The position numbers and the translations under genes are program-made. Below, one piece after another: positions 1 through 10,964 of a DNA stretch of 64,000 nt (its first letter is position 1; each line of letters opens with the position of its first letter). This DNA is from Ipomoea triloba (Eukaryota > Streptophyta > Magnoliopsida > Solanales > Convolvulaceae): positions 32,301,443 to 32,365,442 of the forward strand of contig NC_044916.1 of assembly GCF_003576645.1 (NCBI RefSeq), read 5' to 3'. The notes beneath the pieces were generated by a model that was given only the letters and a program-made list of their open reading frames with translations, did not search any database and had not been told where the DNA came from.

Positions 1-1925
1 ATTTTTTTTTTTTTTTTTTTTTGAGAAAACAAGAAAATTATCAGTACACAATAATAGTATAGTGGTTGTGCTCCAAAAAAAAAAAAACAAAACAAAAAAA
101 AAACAGTCAAACAATTCAACTAATCATATAATAGATACTATTTATTTTGTACCAAAATGGGGTAAAACATCCTTTGGTTCTATCGAGGTAATTAACAAAG
201 AATATAAAAAATATAACCTTATTTTCTTTTCTAAATTATTCACACCTAATCACATCAACATTAAGGTTACAACTAAAACTCAAAAAATATATTTAAAAAA
301 CTTTAAAAAATCATTAATTTTTTGATAAATATTTTCATTTGGTGGTGTTTGGTTGAAAGTTCTAAAATTTTATTCTTTATATGATACAAATAAAAAAATA
401 TCTTTTTTTTTGTTTGGTTTATTTTTAAAAAATTGAACAAAAAGATTAAAAAATTATTTCTTAAAAAATATTAATTATTTTTATAATAATAATAATAATA
501 ATAATTGTAATACAATAAAATTTCATCTTCTAACATAATTAACTAACTCGCATATGCTACAACTTTTATTATGATTTTATTTATATTAGACTAAAGTTAC
601 AAATTAAAACTTATATAATTAATTAATTATAAAAATTAACAATAACTATTAATAAAAATATGTATGTAAATAAATTTTAAATTGTAATTGATGGTAATAA
701 AAATACATAATTGATAAATATAATAACTATAAACTAAAGAAATTGAAATAAATAAAACAAAACAAAAACTTATTTTTTTAAAAAGGGCTATATATGGGCT
801 AGGCCCTATATGTATTTCATGTTTGGTCAGTCCTATATAAATAAACTAAAGAAAATGATAAAAGAAAAAAAAAAACCCTTAATTAAAAAAAATGTTGGCT
901 ATGGCTCCGTCAAACTCACATTTTTATTGTTTGACATGATTCAGCTTGAAGGAACTGAGGAATTGAAAAAATAAATTAATTAATTAAACTTAATTTTTTT
1001 TTTAAAAAAAAGGGTTATATATAGACTGGGTAGGGCTTAAATTTTTTATTTTTATTTTTTGGGAATTATTCATCTTCAACCTAATGGACTAAAGAAAATT
1101 GAGAAAAAAAAAAGATAAAAAACCTCAACTTTTTAAAAATTTGGGTTGTTTGGTCCAACCTACTCGAATTGTATTTTAATTGGGCAAACTTGGTACAATT
1201 TAAATACTAATTATTAACTAGGTAGGTGGTAGATCGACCTACTCAATTGATAGCAAACAAAGAAAGGGATCGGAAAAGGAAAAGAGAGAAAGCCAAGCGT
1301 TATAAAAATATTTTTCGTGTAAAAATCTTAAAAGACACTTTTTGTCAAAATGAGTTTTTTTATTAGAATTGTTTTTGTTGATTTTATTTTTCTTTAATAG
1401 TCAAACACTAATTAATTATTTTTTTTCAAAAAATGACTTTCAAAAGGCATTTTAAAAAGCTATTTTCTGAATTTTAAAACCAACTTTAAGTAAAGAAAAG
1501 TAAATAAAAAGTGATTGAGATTTTCATTTTAAACGTAAATCAAAAGTGGTGGGAGGCGGCAATGTGGGGCGGTTCGGATCAATGTGGGGGGGTTCGGATA
1601 CAAATAGAAGCATGTATGAAAAAAGTCCAAGGATAATAAAAGGTCTGGTTTCAATACCTTATACGCACATGAAAATTAGAATCTGACCGGTAGATTGATG
1701 GTGCGACTCCCAATTTATCTCCGTAATAAATCTAGGGACAAAGTATTGTGAGTTTATTAGGATTTGTTCGGCCTAGTTGGGATCGCTAAGTTGTTATTAT
1801 TATTATTATTATTATTATTTTAGTGTAAATAAAAAGTGATTGAGATTTCATTTAAAATGAATTTTTTCCTACCATAATTTTCTTGGGGCCCAATGACGTG
1901 ATTTTGCTGGAAACCTGGAAAAGTA
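1..1925. other. AT-rich intergenic DNA
   Basis: No gene is supported here. The stretch holds poly-T and poly-A runs, an (AAT)n run near 486-505 and a (TTA)n run near 1793-1820. A short sequence containing AAAAAGTGATTGAGAT occurs twice, near 1507 and 1829. Short open frames are AT-rich and show no recognisable domain. Confidence 0.6.
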
Positions 1926-2483
1926 GGCAAATTATACTGTGCACCACGTACGTAAACGATGTCATTTTGAGCATTGTAAATTAATCGTCTTTTTTTTTGG
2001 AAATCACGTTTCTCGTTTCGGTCGGTCTGTGTATTATGTTAATATTCTGTGTATTCTAGGTAATTGTTCTGTGTATTCCAGGCAATCATTCTGTGTATTC
2101 TAGTCAACCGTTCTGTGTATTCATGTTAGTCACACATGTTGTGATGTATTTGTGCATTCGAATGTTTAGGAGGATGAGTTCTGTGTATTTTGCGTCAATA
2201 TTCTGTGTATTGATGTTATTAACACAGGTTGTGATGTGTTTGTGCATTCGAATGTTAGGAGGATGAGTTCTGTGTATTTTTTGTCAAATATTCTGTGTAT
2301 TCTGGGCAAATATTCTGTGTATTCTAGGCAAACGTTCTGTGTATTCTAGATAATGATTATGTGTATTATAGATAATGAATTCCCTGAAGTCGTTCGCGTC
2401 CGCGTCCACTAACATCGAATCGACGTCGTTTTGGATCGTGGTGCACATTGTTATGTGCACCGTGGTGCAGGGTATAACTACTG
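1926..2483. mobile_element. Non-autonomous Mutator-like element with internal minisatellite, copy 1
   Basis: The ends (GGCAAATTATAC... on the left, CAGTAGTTATACC... read inward from the right) match those of the elements at 30707-31134 and 43099-43505. Flanks are GGAAAAGTA at 1917-1925 and AGAAAAGTA at 2484-2492, an 8/9 match to a 9-bp target duplication as expected for Mutator-like elements. The interior is about a dozen imperfect units built on TTCTGTGTATTCTAGGCAA. There is no coding capacity. Confidence 0.7.
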
Positions 2484-2492
2484 AGAAAAGTA

Positions 2493-3129
2493 TTGTTGGG
2501 TTGATCTCTCAACATGCCGGTCTAGATATTTTTCTTAGAAAATTGCCATAAATTGGCGTGTAGTGTGTGAGTGGGTAATTTTAAAATATTATTTTGATTG
2601 AATTTTATTAAAGATTTGTGTTGAATCGACACGGTTTAAATTTTTGATGTCTTTATACACTCAAAATGACACTATATATATAAAGTTTGAAAGTGCTTTA
2701 GAAAATAATGTATTCCCCATTCAAAAAGTGTGCATATTTAAATTAGTATATATATTTGGATAAAGAGAAACTTATAATCAATATACATGAATAAAATTAT
2801 ATTTTTATGGATTAATTATTAACGCTATCTCTCCCTGTCCCCAATCTCCCCCTCATGAATTAGGTAACCCATTATTAGTTGGGAGAAGAGAAAATTAGTT
2901 GTCTAATTTGAAAATATCATGCAAGTAGATGAAGTTTTTAAAAGTTTGGCAATGTAGCATTATTACTCTTAATACATCTTGAAAAGTATTTTATATACTA
3001 AATTAAAAGGTCGAACTAAAAAATTATTTAGTAAATGTTAAAAAAAATTGAAGAAAGTAGAATTTATTTGATTAATGAATATTAAAATGAATAGAGAAAG
3101 CATATTAAGAACGGAAATGTTGTTATTTA
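2493..3129. other. AT-rich intergenic DNA
   Basis: I see no gene, RNA or clear repeat in this stretch. It lies between two transposon-like insertions, downstream of the UGT copy A gene. Confidence 0.5.
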
Positions 3130-3629
3130 GGTTGTGTTTGGAAATCTGAAAAAATTCAGTCAACGGAAAATAATTTTCGTTGACTGGGGGAATCAAACTA
3201 AAATGATGGAAAATGACTTCCGCCCAAAAAATTCGAAAGTCATTTTTGGCTACTGGACCATCACCGTCTTTGGTTTTCGCCGAAAACTAAAGCCCTGCTC
3301 TGATTTCCGCCGAAAACCAAAGTCCTGCTCTGGTTTTCAGCGGGAAACCAAAGTCCTGCTCTGGTTTTCAGCGGGAAACCAAACAGGGGGTTTATTTTTT
3401 TTATTTTCCTTAAGAATATTATTTTTATATTATTATAAATATTTTAAATAAAATAATAAAAATATATAATTATACAATTTCACTCATTTTTCAGAAAATG
3501 ACCAAAACACACAAAGGCATATTTTCAAAATACATTCAAACACTAAAAATACATCTATTTTTCCGAAAAATGACTCATTTTTCAGAATACATTTTTTAGA
3601 AATTATTTTTCTACTTTCCAAACACAACC
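3130..3629. mobile_element. MITE-like element with GGTTGTGTTTGGAAA inverted termini
   Basis: The left end GGTTGTGTTTGGAAA is mirrored by TTTCCAAACACAACC at 3615-3629, so this is a 500-bp inverted-terminal-repeat element. The termini resemble Tourist/PIF-Harbinger-type ends (GG...TGTTTGG). The flanking triplets TTA and AAG do not match, so the target duplication is not confirmed. Near 3258-3380 a roughly 30-bp unit containing AAAGTCCTGCTCTGGTTTTC repeats about four times and produces a spurious open frame. Confidence 0.6.
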
Positions 3630-3768
3630 AAGTACCAAGTGAAGAATGAGATACCATATCTCATTATGCAAACCTAGTCAAAAGTACAATGTTTCATCCT
3701 CACAGTAGACTAGTGGTGATGTAAATTGTTTAACGTGCAGAAAACAAAAATTGTCAAATCTAATGCAT

Positions 3769-5241
3769 CTACCTGAGGTTGTTTATGACACATTCAAAGA
3801 AGCTTTCAAGAAAATTAAAGGATGAACCACCTTCTAGTAGTGTCTTTTTACTTATTTCTTTTAATTCTTTAGCTTTTATCCAAACCGGATTGGTAGCAGG
3901 ATGGTCCATAAGACTTGTGATTCCAGTTTCGATTTCCTTGGCCGTCACATCTTCTGAAACTCCTGCATATCCCACTATCATATCTCTTTTGTAATCCATC
4001 CTAACCTCAACTCCCACTCCTATGTCCGTTACCAATTGGAATGCATTTGCTTGTTGCTCCGCATATATTGGCCAAGCTGCCATGGGTACCCCGAACCAAA
4101 CACTTTCTAGAGTTGAATTCCATCCGCAATGTGAGAGAAAACCTCCTACAGCAGGATGAGCTAGCACGGTAGCTTGCGGGGCCCATCCTATAACTTTTCC
4201 CATGTTTTTAGTTCTTTCTAAAAATCCTTCTGGCAAGACCTCTTCAAGATTGTTGTAGTCGGTAGGAAATGGTGAGCTTTCTGACGGGGGCTTCCTCAAG
4301 GACCACAAGAACCTATGACCGCTACGCTCAAGCCCGTAAGCAATCTCCTTCACTTGAGGTTCCGAAAAACTTCCGCCGCTTCCAAAACAAAGAAACACGA
4401 CCGATGAATCTGGCTGGTCATCCAACCATTTCATGATTTTGTCCTCAGATTCTCCTCCCTTCTTATCACTTTTTATGTTCAGTATGGGTCCCACCGGGTA
4501 CACAGGTGGGACCTTCTCATCTCTAGACAAAGATTCAAGCGCGTGTGTCTCTAGCTCGAGGAAGGTGTTGACAAGGATGCCTTTTGCCCGTCGGAGTCGT
4601 ACGGGAATGTCCAAGAACATGGTGGACCCTCCGGTCTTAAGCAACGCAACCGCCGGCAATAACTTCGCCGGAAACGGCTTGGAGTAAGTGGAGATGTTGA
4701 GATCTGGGTCGGAATCCTTAATCTCCGTGACATCTACACCATGGTCGTCTCTGAGGCTTTGGAGATGGAGGTGAAGGCCAAGCATAGCCGCACCGGAAGT
4801 GTAGAACACATAGGTGGGGAGCCCCAACTCATCAGCCACATCCATCATAGCAGTACAGAACATATCCACAACAAACCCCGCAATCCTCGCACCACAACTA
4901 CCCCTCGAATCCCTCATCTCAATAACGCAATCCCTAACTTTAGGCTTATGAGATTCAACGAATAAACGGAAAAAAACAGTCTTGTCGGGGTTCTCCTTCA
5001 AACGCTCATCGGGAGGATCCACCTCCAGTGGTACGAGCTTCAACCTGGAGATCTCGTCATCGGCAAGTAGAGATTCGATGTAAGAATTAACCTTGGAATC
5101 GAACGGCAACTTCATGATGAAGACTGTAATGGAGAGGCTATGAGGGCGTGTTTGTAGAAGGAGTTTCGCGGCTTCAACAGCGGAAACAAGGTGCCCCATT
5201 CCTGGGGCGGGAATGAAAACCAGCTCTATAGCTTCTTCCAT
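3769..5241 (-). CDS. UGT71-type UDP-glycosyltransferase, copy A
   Basis: Predicted 490-residue, intronless family 1 glycosyltransferase. It should transfer glucose from UDP-glucose to a small hydrophobic acceptor in the cytosol; the acceptor is not predictable. The catalytic His17 lies in PAPGMGHL and its partner Asp126 in GFVVDMF. The C-terminal PSPG sugar-donor box spans residues 353-396, starting WAPQ, with HCGWNS in the middle and EQ at the end. The opening IELVFIPAPGMGHLVSAVE and the overall layout are UGT71-like (plant group E). The start is the ATG at 5241; the same frame runs upstream without another ATG. This is the most divergent open copy: it has a shorter, different stretch before the last helices (residues 418-436) than copies B-E. 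No disabling change is seen. Confidence 0.93.
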   Translation of the reverse strand: MEEAIELVFIPAPGMGHLVSAVEAAKLLLQTRPHSLSITVFIMKLPFDSKVNSYIESLLADDEISRLKLVPLEVDPPDERLKENPDKTVFFRLFVESHKPKVRDCVIEMRDSRGSCGARIAGFVVDMFCTAMMDVADELGLPTYVFYTSGAAMLGLHLHLQSLRDDHGVDVTEIKDSDPDLNISTYSKPFPAKLLPAVALLKTGGSTMFLDIPVRLRRAKGILVNTFLELETHALESLSRDEKVPPVYPVGPILNIKSDKKGGESEDKIMKWLDDQPDSSVVFLCFGSGGSFSEPQVKEIAYGLERSGHRFLWSLRKPPSESSPFPTDYNNLEEVLPEGFLERTKNMGKVIGWAPQATVLAHPAVGGFLSHCGWNSTLESVWFGVPMAAWPIYAEQQANAFQLVTDIGVGVEVRMDYKRDMIVGYAGVSEDVTAKEIETGITSLMDHPATNPVWIKAKELKEISKKTLLEGGSSFNFLESFFECVINNLR

Positions 5242-5308
5242 TGAAATTCGATCGGAGAAGAGTACTGTATGAGTGTATGTTATCAAAATTATTGGAGCGA
5301 TGCAAATA

Positions 5309-5318
5309 TATTTATATA
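5309..5318 (-). promoter_or_regulatory. TATA box of UGT copy A
   Basis: TATATAAATA read on the minus strand lies about 70 bp upstream of the ATG at 5241. This would place transcription start about 35-40 bp before the ATG. Called on sequence and spacing only. Confidence 0.5.
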
Positions 5319-7178
5319 TTCATTACCAGAAGAACACAAAGAAGAAAAGTACGACGGAGTAGTTCAATAACAGCCAATCAAATCATATCGTATCATACCA
5401 TACCTGCAGGCCTACTATTTTATTTTAGAGATTTAGTACTTATATTCTCAAATTCTATTTCTTCATTTTTATTCTTAAAATAACAAATAATGATAAGTTA
5501 TTTTTATCATGTGTTTTATGAGAAAAATATCTACATCAAAAATTTAAGAGTAACATAATAGATAATGATAAGTTATTTTTATCATATATTTCATAAGAAA
5601 CAAAATTTGAGAGTAAGATCTGAATTTTTGGAAATTCAACTTGAAGTCCACATCATGATTTCCTTTGTTCTCTGAATTTTTTGGAGGCTAAGAACGTGTG
5701 ACGTCATGGCGTTGCTGGAAGCCTGGAACAATAATAATTTCCTTTATTTTAATTGGTTCTCTGAATTTCTTGGAGGCTAAGACCATGTGACGTCATAGCT
5801 TTGCTGGGAGCCATGAACAATAATAATTTCCCTTATTTTAATTGGTTCTCTGAATTTCTTGGATGTTGACATGGATTTTTTTTCTTCTCTTTTTTCTTTA
5901 CTTCTTCTAGCATTCTTCCTTGTCACCATCGTACTCATCGGAATCCTCATCCTGAAGCCACGGTTAATAAAGAAACGGGTGGGGATAGGAAAACCGTTTA
6001 GTTTTTAAAAAAAAATCTCTTACCTGGATTGAGAAATAATGTCACATCAATTTATTATTGCGCCATGTCATCAGGCCGGAAAACTTACAAAAAATTTTAA
6101 GCAAAAAAAATAATGGTTTATGGATCGAAATGTACGTTATGAAAGATCATGATGCGACATGAATAATCAGGAATTGTTCGTGGTGCGGGATGACACTTTA
6201 GCTTAATAAAAATAAGAGTTTTAGTATGCATACTCTCAAATTCTATTCCATATGACAAACAATGATTGATTTTTTTTTACATGGGTCTTCGAAAAAATGT
6301 CTACATAACAAATTATGAGAATGAATAAAAGTTAAGAGTATAAAATTAAAATATACAAAGTATTTTCCATTGAGATGCGTTGGCTGGTGATGTGACTCCA
6401 TTTAATTTTATAATTTTGGGGATGAAATAAAAATTAAGTGAATCATTTTCAAATGATTAATACTCAAAAAATAATGACCTGCTTGCGTATGGGCGCTTCT
6501 CTTTTTCTTTTTTCTTCTAGCATTCTTCCTTGTCACCATCGTCCTCATCGGAATCCTCATCATCGTGAAGCCACGGTAAGTAACGTCCACATTATCTCTC
6601 TCTTTTTTTTTTTTTTTTTTTTTTGAAGCCAACAAATATAACACTCAAAAGTAAAAGGACTAATACATGATGGTGGTGTACTGGTGCTCCAAACGAGTCT
6701 AGTGCAACAGAAAACTCGTGTTCTTAGCTAATTAACATGTGGGTTATTGAATTCGATATCTATTTCACATGCTTGACTACTACCTTCTTAAGATTAGAGA
6801 ACCGAGTCAATCAATTAAAGACATAATATTTCATGTTAGAAATGTTGATTTTAGTCCGAAATCAATGAAATGGCTCGATAAGATCAAAAAATTTTAGAAA
6901 TAATATGGCCAAAACTATTCCCATTGTTAGTACATAAACATAGAAGACAAATCAATCTTTAGCAAAAGGCAAGAAACACATGATGAGTTAGTAGCAAGAC
7001 ATGATCCAAACCGTTATTAAGCTCAAGTTATTAATTAGAAGCATGCATGCTAGCAAGAGTGGAACTTTCATAAAAAGGCAAATGCTGATAAATTATGCAG
7101 CATGCATAGATCCATTTATTATGTGTCACTATTATAATACTTTATTATTATGACACCATTTCATCTTCACGTACTTAA
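5319..7178. other. Intergenic region with direct repeats
   Basis: No full gene is seen. An about 90-bp unit starting TTCTCTGAATTT and containing a TGACGTCA-type core repeats near 5667, 5757 and 5846. A 54-bp exon-like segment occurs twice, near 5911 and 6521; each is preceded by a pyrimidine tract ending CTTCTAG. Poly-T is present near 6604-6624. Bases 7030-7178 resemble the 3' flank shared by the UGT copies. Confidence 0.55.
5667..5870. repeat. About 90-bp tandem direct repeat, 2.3 copies
   Basis: Units begin near 5667, 5757 and 5846 with TTCTCTGAATTT(T/C)(T/C)TTGGA and share GTGACGTCAT and a TTGCTGG(A/G)AGCC stretch. A related GACGTGATTTTGCTGGAAACC occurs at 1895-1915, so the unit is dispersed in this locus. 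Confidence 0.7.
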
Positions 7179-8627
7179 TTACTTGAGGTTATTCATGACA
7201 TTTTTAAAAAAACTTTCAACGAAATTAAAGGATGAACCACCGTCCTCTAGTGCCTTCCTGCTCTTTTCTTTAAGTTCTTTAGTCTTTGTCCTTATAGAAT
7301 TGGAAGTAGAGTGATCCATAAGACTTGTGATTCCAATTTCTATCTCTTCTGCACTCACAATTTCAGGAACTATTGGAATATTATTCTTGGAATCTATTGA
7401 ATCTGTTTTGTAATCCATCTTAATTTCCACAGCTATTCCTATATCTCTCACCAATTGGAACGCATTTGCTTGTTGATCAGCACACATTGGCCAAGTTGCA
7501 ATCGGAACTCCAAACCAAATACTCTCCAAAATTGAATTCCATCCGCAATGAGACACGAAACCCCCTACAGCAGGGTGAGCTAGAACTGCAGTTTGTGGCG
7601 CCCATCCTATAACTTTTCCGATGATTTTAGTTCTTTCCAAGAATCCTTCGGGCAGGACCTCTTCTAGATTGGTATACTCGGTGAGGACTACTGAACCGGG
7701 AGAGGGTGGCTTCCTCAAGGCCCACAAGAACCTTTGGCCGCTATGTTCAAGTGCGTAGGCTATCTCCTTCACTTGAGGCTCGGAAAAAGCACCGCCGCTT
7801 CCGAAGCAAAGGAATACAACAGATGAAGCCGGTTGGTTATCCAACCATTCCAAGATTTGCTTCTCCAATTCTGGATTATTATTCTGATGAGCGTTTAAGT
7901 TTAATATGGGCCCCACAGGATAAATAGGTGGGAACCTCTTGTCCTTGGAGAGAGATTGAAGGGCATGCGGCTCTAGGTCGAAGAAGGTGTTGACAATGAC
8001 ACCTTTGGCCTGTTGGGTTCGTCTGCCGAACTCCTTCGTGTCTAACCCAACTTTGGGCAGTAACTTGACCGGGAAGGGTTTGGAATATGTAGAGATATTG
8101 AGATCAGGGTCGGAATCCTTAAACTCCGAGGCATCTTTACCATGGTCTTCTGCGAGGAAGAGAAGGCCGAGTATAGCTGCACCGGAAGTGAAGAACAAGT
8201 AGGCGGGGACCCCAAATTCCTCAGCCACATCCATCATAGAGGTACACACCATGTCCACAACAAATCCTCCTAGCCGCCTAACACAACCCGATCTCTGGAT
8301 TTCATTAACGCAGTAATCCCTGACTTTAGTCTTCTGAGAATCGAGGAAGGCACGGAAGATGGAAATCTTGTCAGTTTTCCCCTTCAAAGCAGCCAGATCC
8401 TCAGGCAGTGGTATGGGCTTCAATCTAGGGTTATCCTTCTCATCGGCAAGCAGAGAATCGATGTAAGAATTAACCTTGGCATCGGGAGCGAAAGGCAATT
8501 TCATGATCAAGACAGTGATGGAGAGGTGAGGTCGTGTTTTCAAGAGGAGCTCCGCGGTTCCGACTGCAGAAACAAGGTGCCCCATTCCAGGGGTTGGAAT
8601 GAAAACCAGCTCAATAGCGTCTTCCAT
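7179..8627 (-). CDS. UGT71-type UDP-glycosyltransferase, copy B
   Basis: Predicted 482-residue, intronless UDP-sugar-dependent glycosyltransferase, closely related to copies C, D and E. The catalytic His17 (PTPGMGHL) and Asp125 (GFVVDMV) are present. The PSPG box at about residues 342-385 runs [13 protein letters not shown], then HCGWNS, and ends DQ. It is slightly shorter than its paralogues because the acceptor-side loop after GAAILGL (residues 149-163) lacks a few residues. That loop often shapes acceptor choice in this family, so specificity may differ (inference). The start is the ATG at 8627; no in-frame ATG lies further upstream. A TATA box sits at 8721-8728. The frame is fully open. 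Confidence 0.94.
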   Translation of the reverse strand: MEDAIELVFIPTPGMGHLVSAVGTAELLLKTRPHLSITVLIMKLPFAPDAKVNSYIDSLLADEKDNPRLKPIPLPEDLAALKGKTDKISIFRAFLDSQKTKVRDYCVNEIQRSGCVRRLGGFVVDMVCTSMMDVAEEFGVPAYLFFTSGAAILGLLFLAEDHGKDASEFKDSDPDLNISTYSKPFPVKLLPKVGLDTKEFGRRTQQAKGVIVNTFFDLEPHALQSLSKDKRFPPIYPVGPILNLNAHQNNNPELEKQILEWLDNQPASSVVFLCFGSGGAFSEPQVKEIAYALEHSGQRFLWALRKPPSPGSVVLTEYTNLEEVLPEGFLERTKIIGKVIGWAPQTAVLAHPAVGGFVSHCGWNSILESIWFGVPIATWPMCADQQANAFQLVRDIGIAVEIKMDYKTDSIDSKNNIPIVPEIVSAEEIEIGITSLMDHSTSNSIRTKTKELKEKSRKALEDGGSSFNFVESFFKNVMNNLK

Positions 8628-8720
8628 TGGAGATGAGATGAGAGAATAAATCAAAATTCTATTTGAATTGAGATCGAAGCTTGCTATTGAGTGTGCAGAC
8701 CATGAAACTGTTTTGCGATT

Positions 8721-8728
8721 TATTTATA
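8721..8728 (-). promoter_or_regulatory. TATA box of UGT copy B
   Basis: TATAAATA on the minus strand lies about 95 bp upstream of the ATG at 8627, leaving a 5' UTR of roughly 60-70 nt. Confidence 0.6.
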
Positions 8729-8810
8729 CGTAAAATTGCATCGCCGCCGTGAATCGTGTGTGTAATAATATATATATTCATCGTAAAATAAATGACCCGT
8801 ATTCTTCATT

Positions 8811-8860
8811 TATTATTATTACACAATGCATGCGCGGATCATGTGTGTAACAATATATTA
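8811..8860. promoter_or_regulatory. Shared upstream hairpin motif of the UGT cluster (copy B)
   Basis: ATTATTATTACACA and TGTGTGTAACAATAT face each other around a short GC-richer centre (ATGCATGCGCGGATCA). The same imperfect palindrome recurs at a similar distance (about 190-370 bp) upstream of copies C and D and in cluster relics. It may be a cis-element or just duplicated flank. Confidence 0.5.
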
Positions 8861-9390
8861 ATCACCAAATAAAGTAGCAGTATATTTGTTTTAGCTTTTG
8901 GAACTGTGCAAACCCATCCAGAAACGTGTTTCTTGCTTGCTTTCAACCCAAAACTTAGGCAGATTAATTAACAGCTAATGGTTTTCAAAAAAAAAAAAAT
9001 AAATTAACAGCTAATGAATTGTGTTAACGATTTTAACTAGAGGGTTGAATTAATGATTTTTAATAATAGTAAAATTAGCAATTAGCATATACAAATTAAA
9101 GATCTATAAAGACATTTGTATAATAATAATAGTAACAATAAATAAATAAATAAATAAATAAATAAAGATTATTGATGGATGGTCTTTTCTAAGTAGTCAC
9201 CATGATCACGATGCCACAAGTTCTCAAAACCATGAATAGAAAATTAGAAAATGACAAAGCTTGAATGGGAAAAGTCACAAGCTTTTTGTTCAATCCCCGT
9301 AAGACAATTTTAATGTTGGTTATATAATCTTTAGACAATTTATGACTGATCAACACTATCAGTCGAAATAATATGAAAAGTAATAAGAAA
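8861..9390. other. Intergenic region
   Basis: The first part is UGT upstream flank, with TTTGTTTTAGCTTTTGGA followed by AAACGTGTTTCTTGC, also seen upstream of C and D. An (AAAT)n run lies near 9139-9166. No gene is seen. Confidence 0.5.
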
Positions 9391-9689
9391 TGTGGGGGTT
9401 GTTGACATTGTTGTGTTGATTTGACAATGATAGGACAAAAATGTGTAGAAATAAAAAGGTGGACTAAAATATGTAAAGTACTAATCCCATTACCTTCTTC
9501 TCAATAGGGTTTTTAAGAAGAAGGTAATGAGATTACCTTCTTTAACCAAAAAAAAAAAAAGAAAAAAAAAAAGAAAAAGCTGAAGAAGGTACTCTTAATA
9601 CCTTCTTCTCTCCTTCTCATAATTAGAATATTAATTATTATTACTATTATTACTATTATTAGTACGAGTACTGTACTGTAGTTGTTATA

Positions 9690-9742
<53 letters not shown>

Positions 9743-9817
9743 GAGTACTGTACTGTAGTTGTTATAATTATAATAATAATAATTATTATTATTAGTACGA
9801 GTAGTGTAGTGTAGTTG

Positions 9818-9855
<38 letters not shown>

Positions 9856-10526
9856 TACAGATATACTTAAAGGCCTGTACAATCTCGTAGTATCGATTAT
9901 GAAAGCGAAGAGGATGATGCCCGAAGTAGAACAAATTCATCACATGCATGACATGATGACTAACCACAACGGAGAAGTACGGTTAGGCGCCCGGCCGAGG
10001 AGGAGACCAATTTCGGACTTTCTCGACGCGGGCGGGCGCCGATTAATTGGTGCCTAGGCGCGATACAATTATAATTATCAAGATTGTCGCAATACAAACA
10101 ATAAAATAAATAAATAAATAAACACATAATAAATGAAAATATTTAAAAACACGTTATTATTATCATGCAATCCATCTTTGTTAATGTGATTTTTTTTTTT
10201 TTGAAAAATTTATGGTGTCAATTAATATTTAATAAAATAAAAATTTTAAAAAACAAATTCAAAGTAATAAAAATTGCAAGGGTTGCATTTAAATTAAAGA
10301 AAGTGAAAAGAAGGCAATTGCATTGCCTTCTTTGTGACATTCTTGGTCAAAAGAAAAGAAAATAAAAGAAGGTACTCTCATTACCTTTTTTCAAATAGGG
10401 TTTTGAAAAGAAGGTAATGTCATTAGTACTTTACACATTTTTATTTAGGATTTTGAATCAACACATTTTTGTCCACATGATGTCAAATCTACACATTTAA
10501 AGCAATGCCGCAAAACGGGGGGTTTA
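9391..10526. mobile_element. Inverted-terminal-repeat element, probably Mutator-like
   Basis: About 130 bp at each end are imperfect inverted copies. TGTAAAGTACTAATCCCATTACC at the left (near 9472) is mirrored by GGTAATGTCATTAGTACTTTACA near 10409-10432, and the arms continue outward through AAAATGTGT(A/T)GA. No clean target duplication is visible. The interior holds ATT-rich minisatellite DNA and an unusually GC-rich patch at 9976-10055 with several GGCGCC-like sites. No recognisable transposase. Confidence 0.45.
9630..9860. repeat. Compound ATT microsatellite with a repeated GAGTACTGTACTGTAGTTGTT spacer
   Basis: Three blocks of (ATT)n are separated by near-identical spacers (ACGAGTACTGTACTGTAG and a variant) near 9662, 9741 and 9797. 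This is simple-sequence expansion; the leucine-rich open frame it creates is not a gene. Confidence 0.75.
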
Positions 10527-10955
10527 GAATACACAAGAATAAAGACAAAAAGCTCATATTGCCTTAAAACTTGCAAAAATTCATAATCTCTTTCCACCAT
10601 TTTTAAGGTATTAATACAAAAGACGCTCAGCCAAATTAAGAAAGAAATCTCTCCCTATTAAATGTCGCAAAACTCCTGTCAATCACAATACAGATTTAGC
10701 ATTAACAAACTTCCTAAAATAATAAATCGCCTTGCAAAATTAGGGGAAAAAAGAAGAAGAGAAAAATACTCCACTAACAGGGTGTTTAATTTGTTTGGAA
10801 GAAGGAATTATGGGGACAGGGAAATGAATCGTAATTCAAATTACATTGTTGGGTAAGAAAAATAGAATTATTAGGAATAAAGTAGGAATTTAAATTGCAT
10901 TGGAGATTCATTTTAAGATATACTACAAAAAATAAACTTTTATAACATTTCAGTA
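10527..10955. other. Intergenic region
   Basis: No gene is seen. GGGTGTTTAATTTGTTTGGA near 10790 looks like one end of a Tourist-type element, but I find no matching opposite end. Confidence 0.4.
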
Positions 10956-10964
10956 TAATAAAAA

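Noticed and set aside
1926..2483. CRISPR-like array (regular TTCTGTGTATTCT units)
   Set aside because: Units are contiguous and degenerate with no unique spacers, in a plant nuclear context and inside a transposon.
3134..3451. 105-residue plus-strand frame
   Set aside because: Lies wholly in a MITE-like element and comes from its internal repeats.
9815..10057. Leucine-rich short open frame
   Set aside because: Begins in an ATT microsatellite and ends in a GC-rich patch of a transposon; no coding signature.
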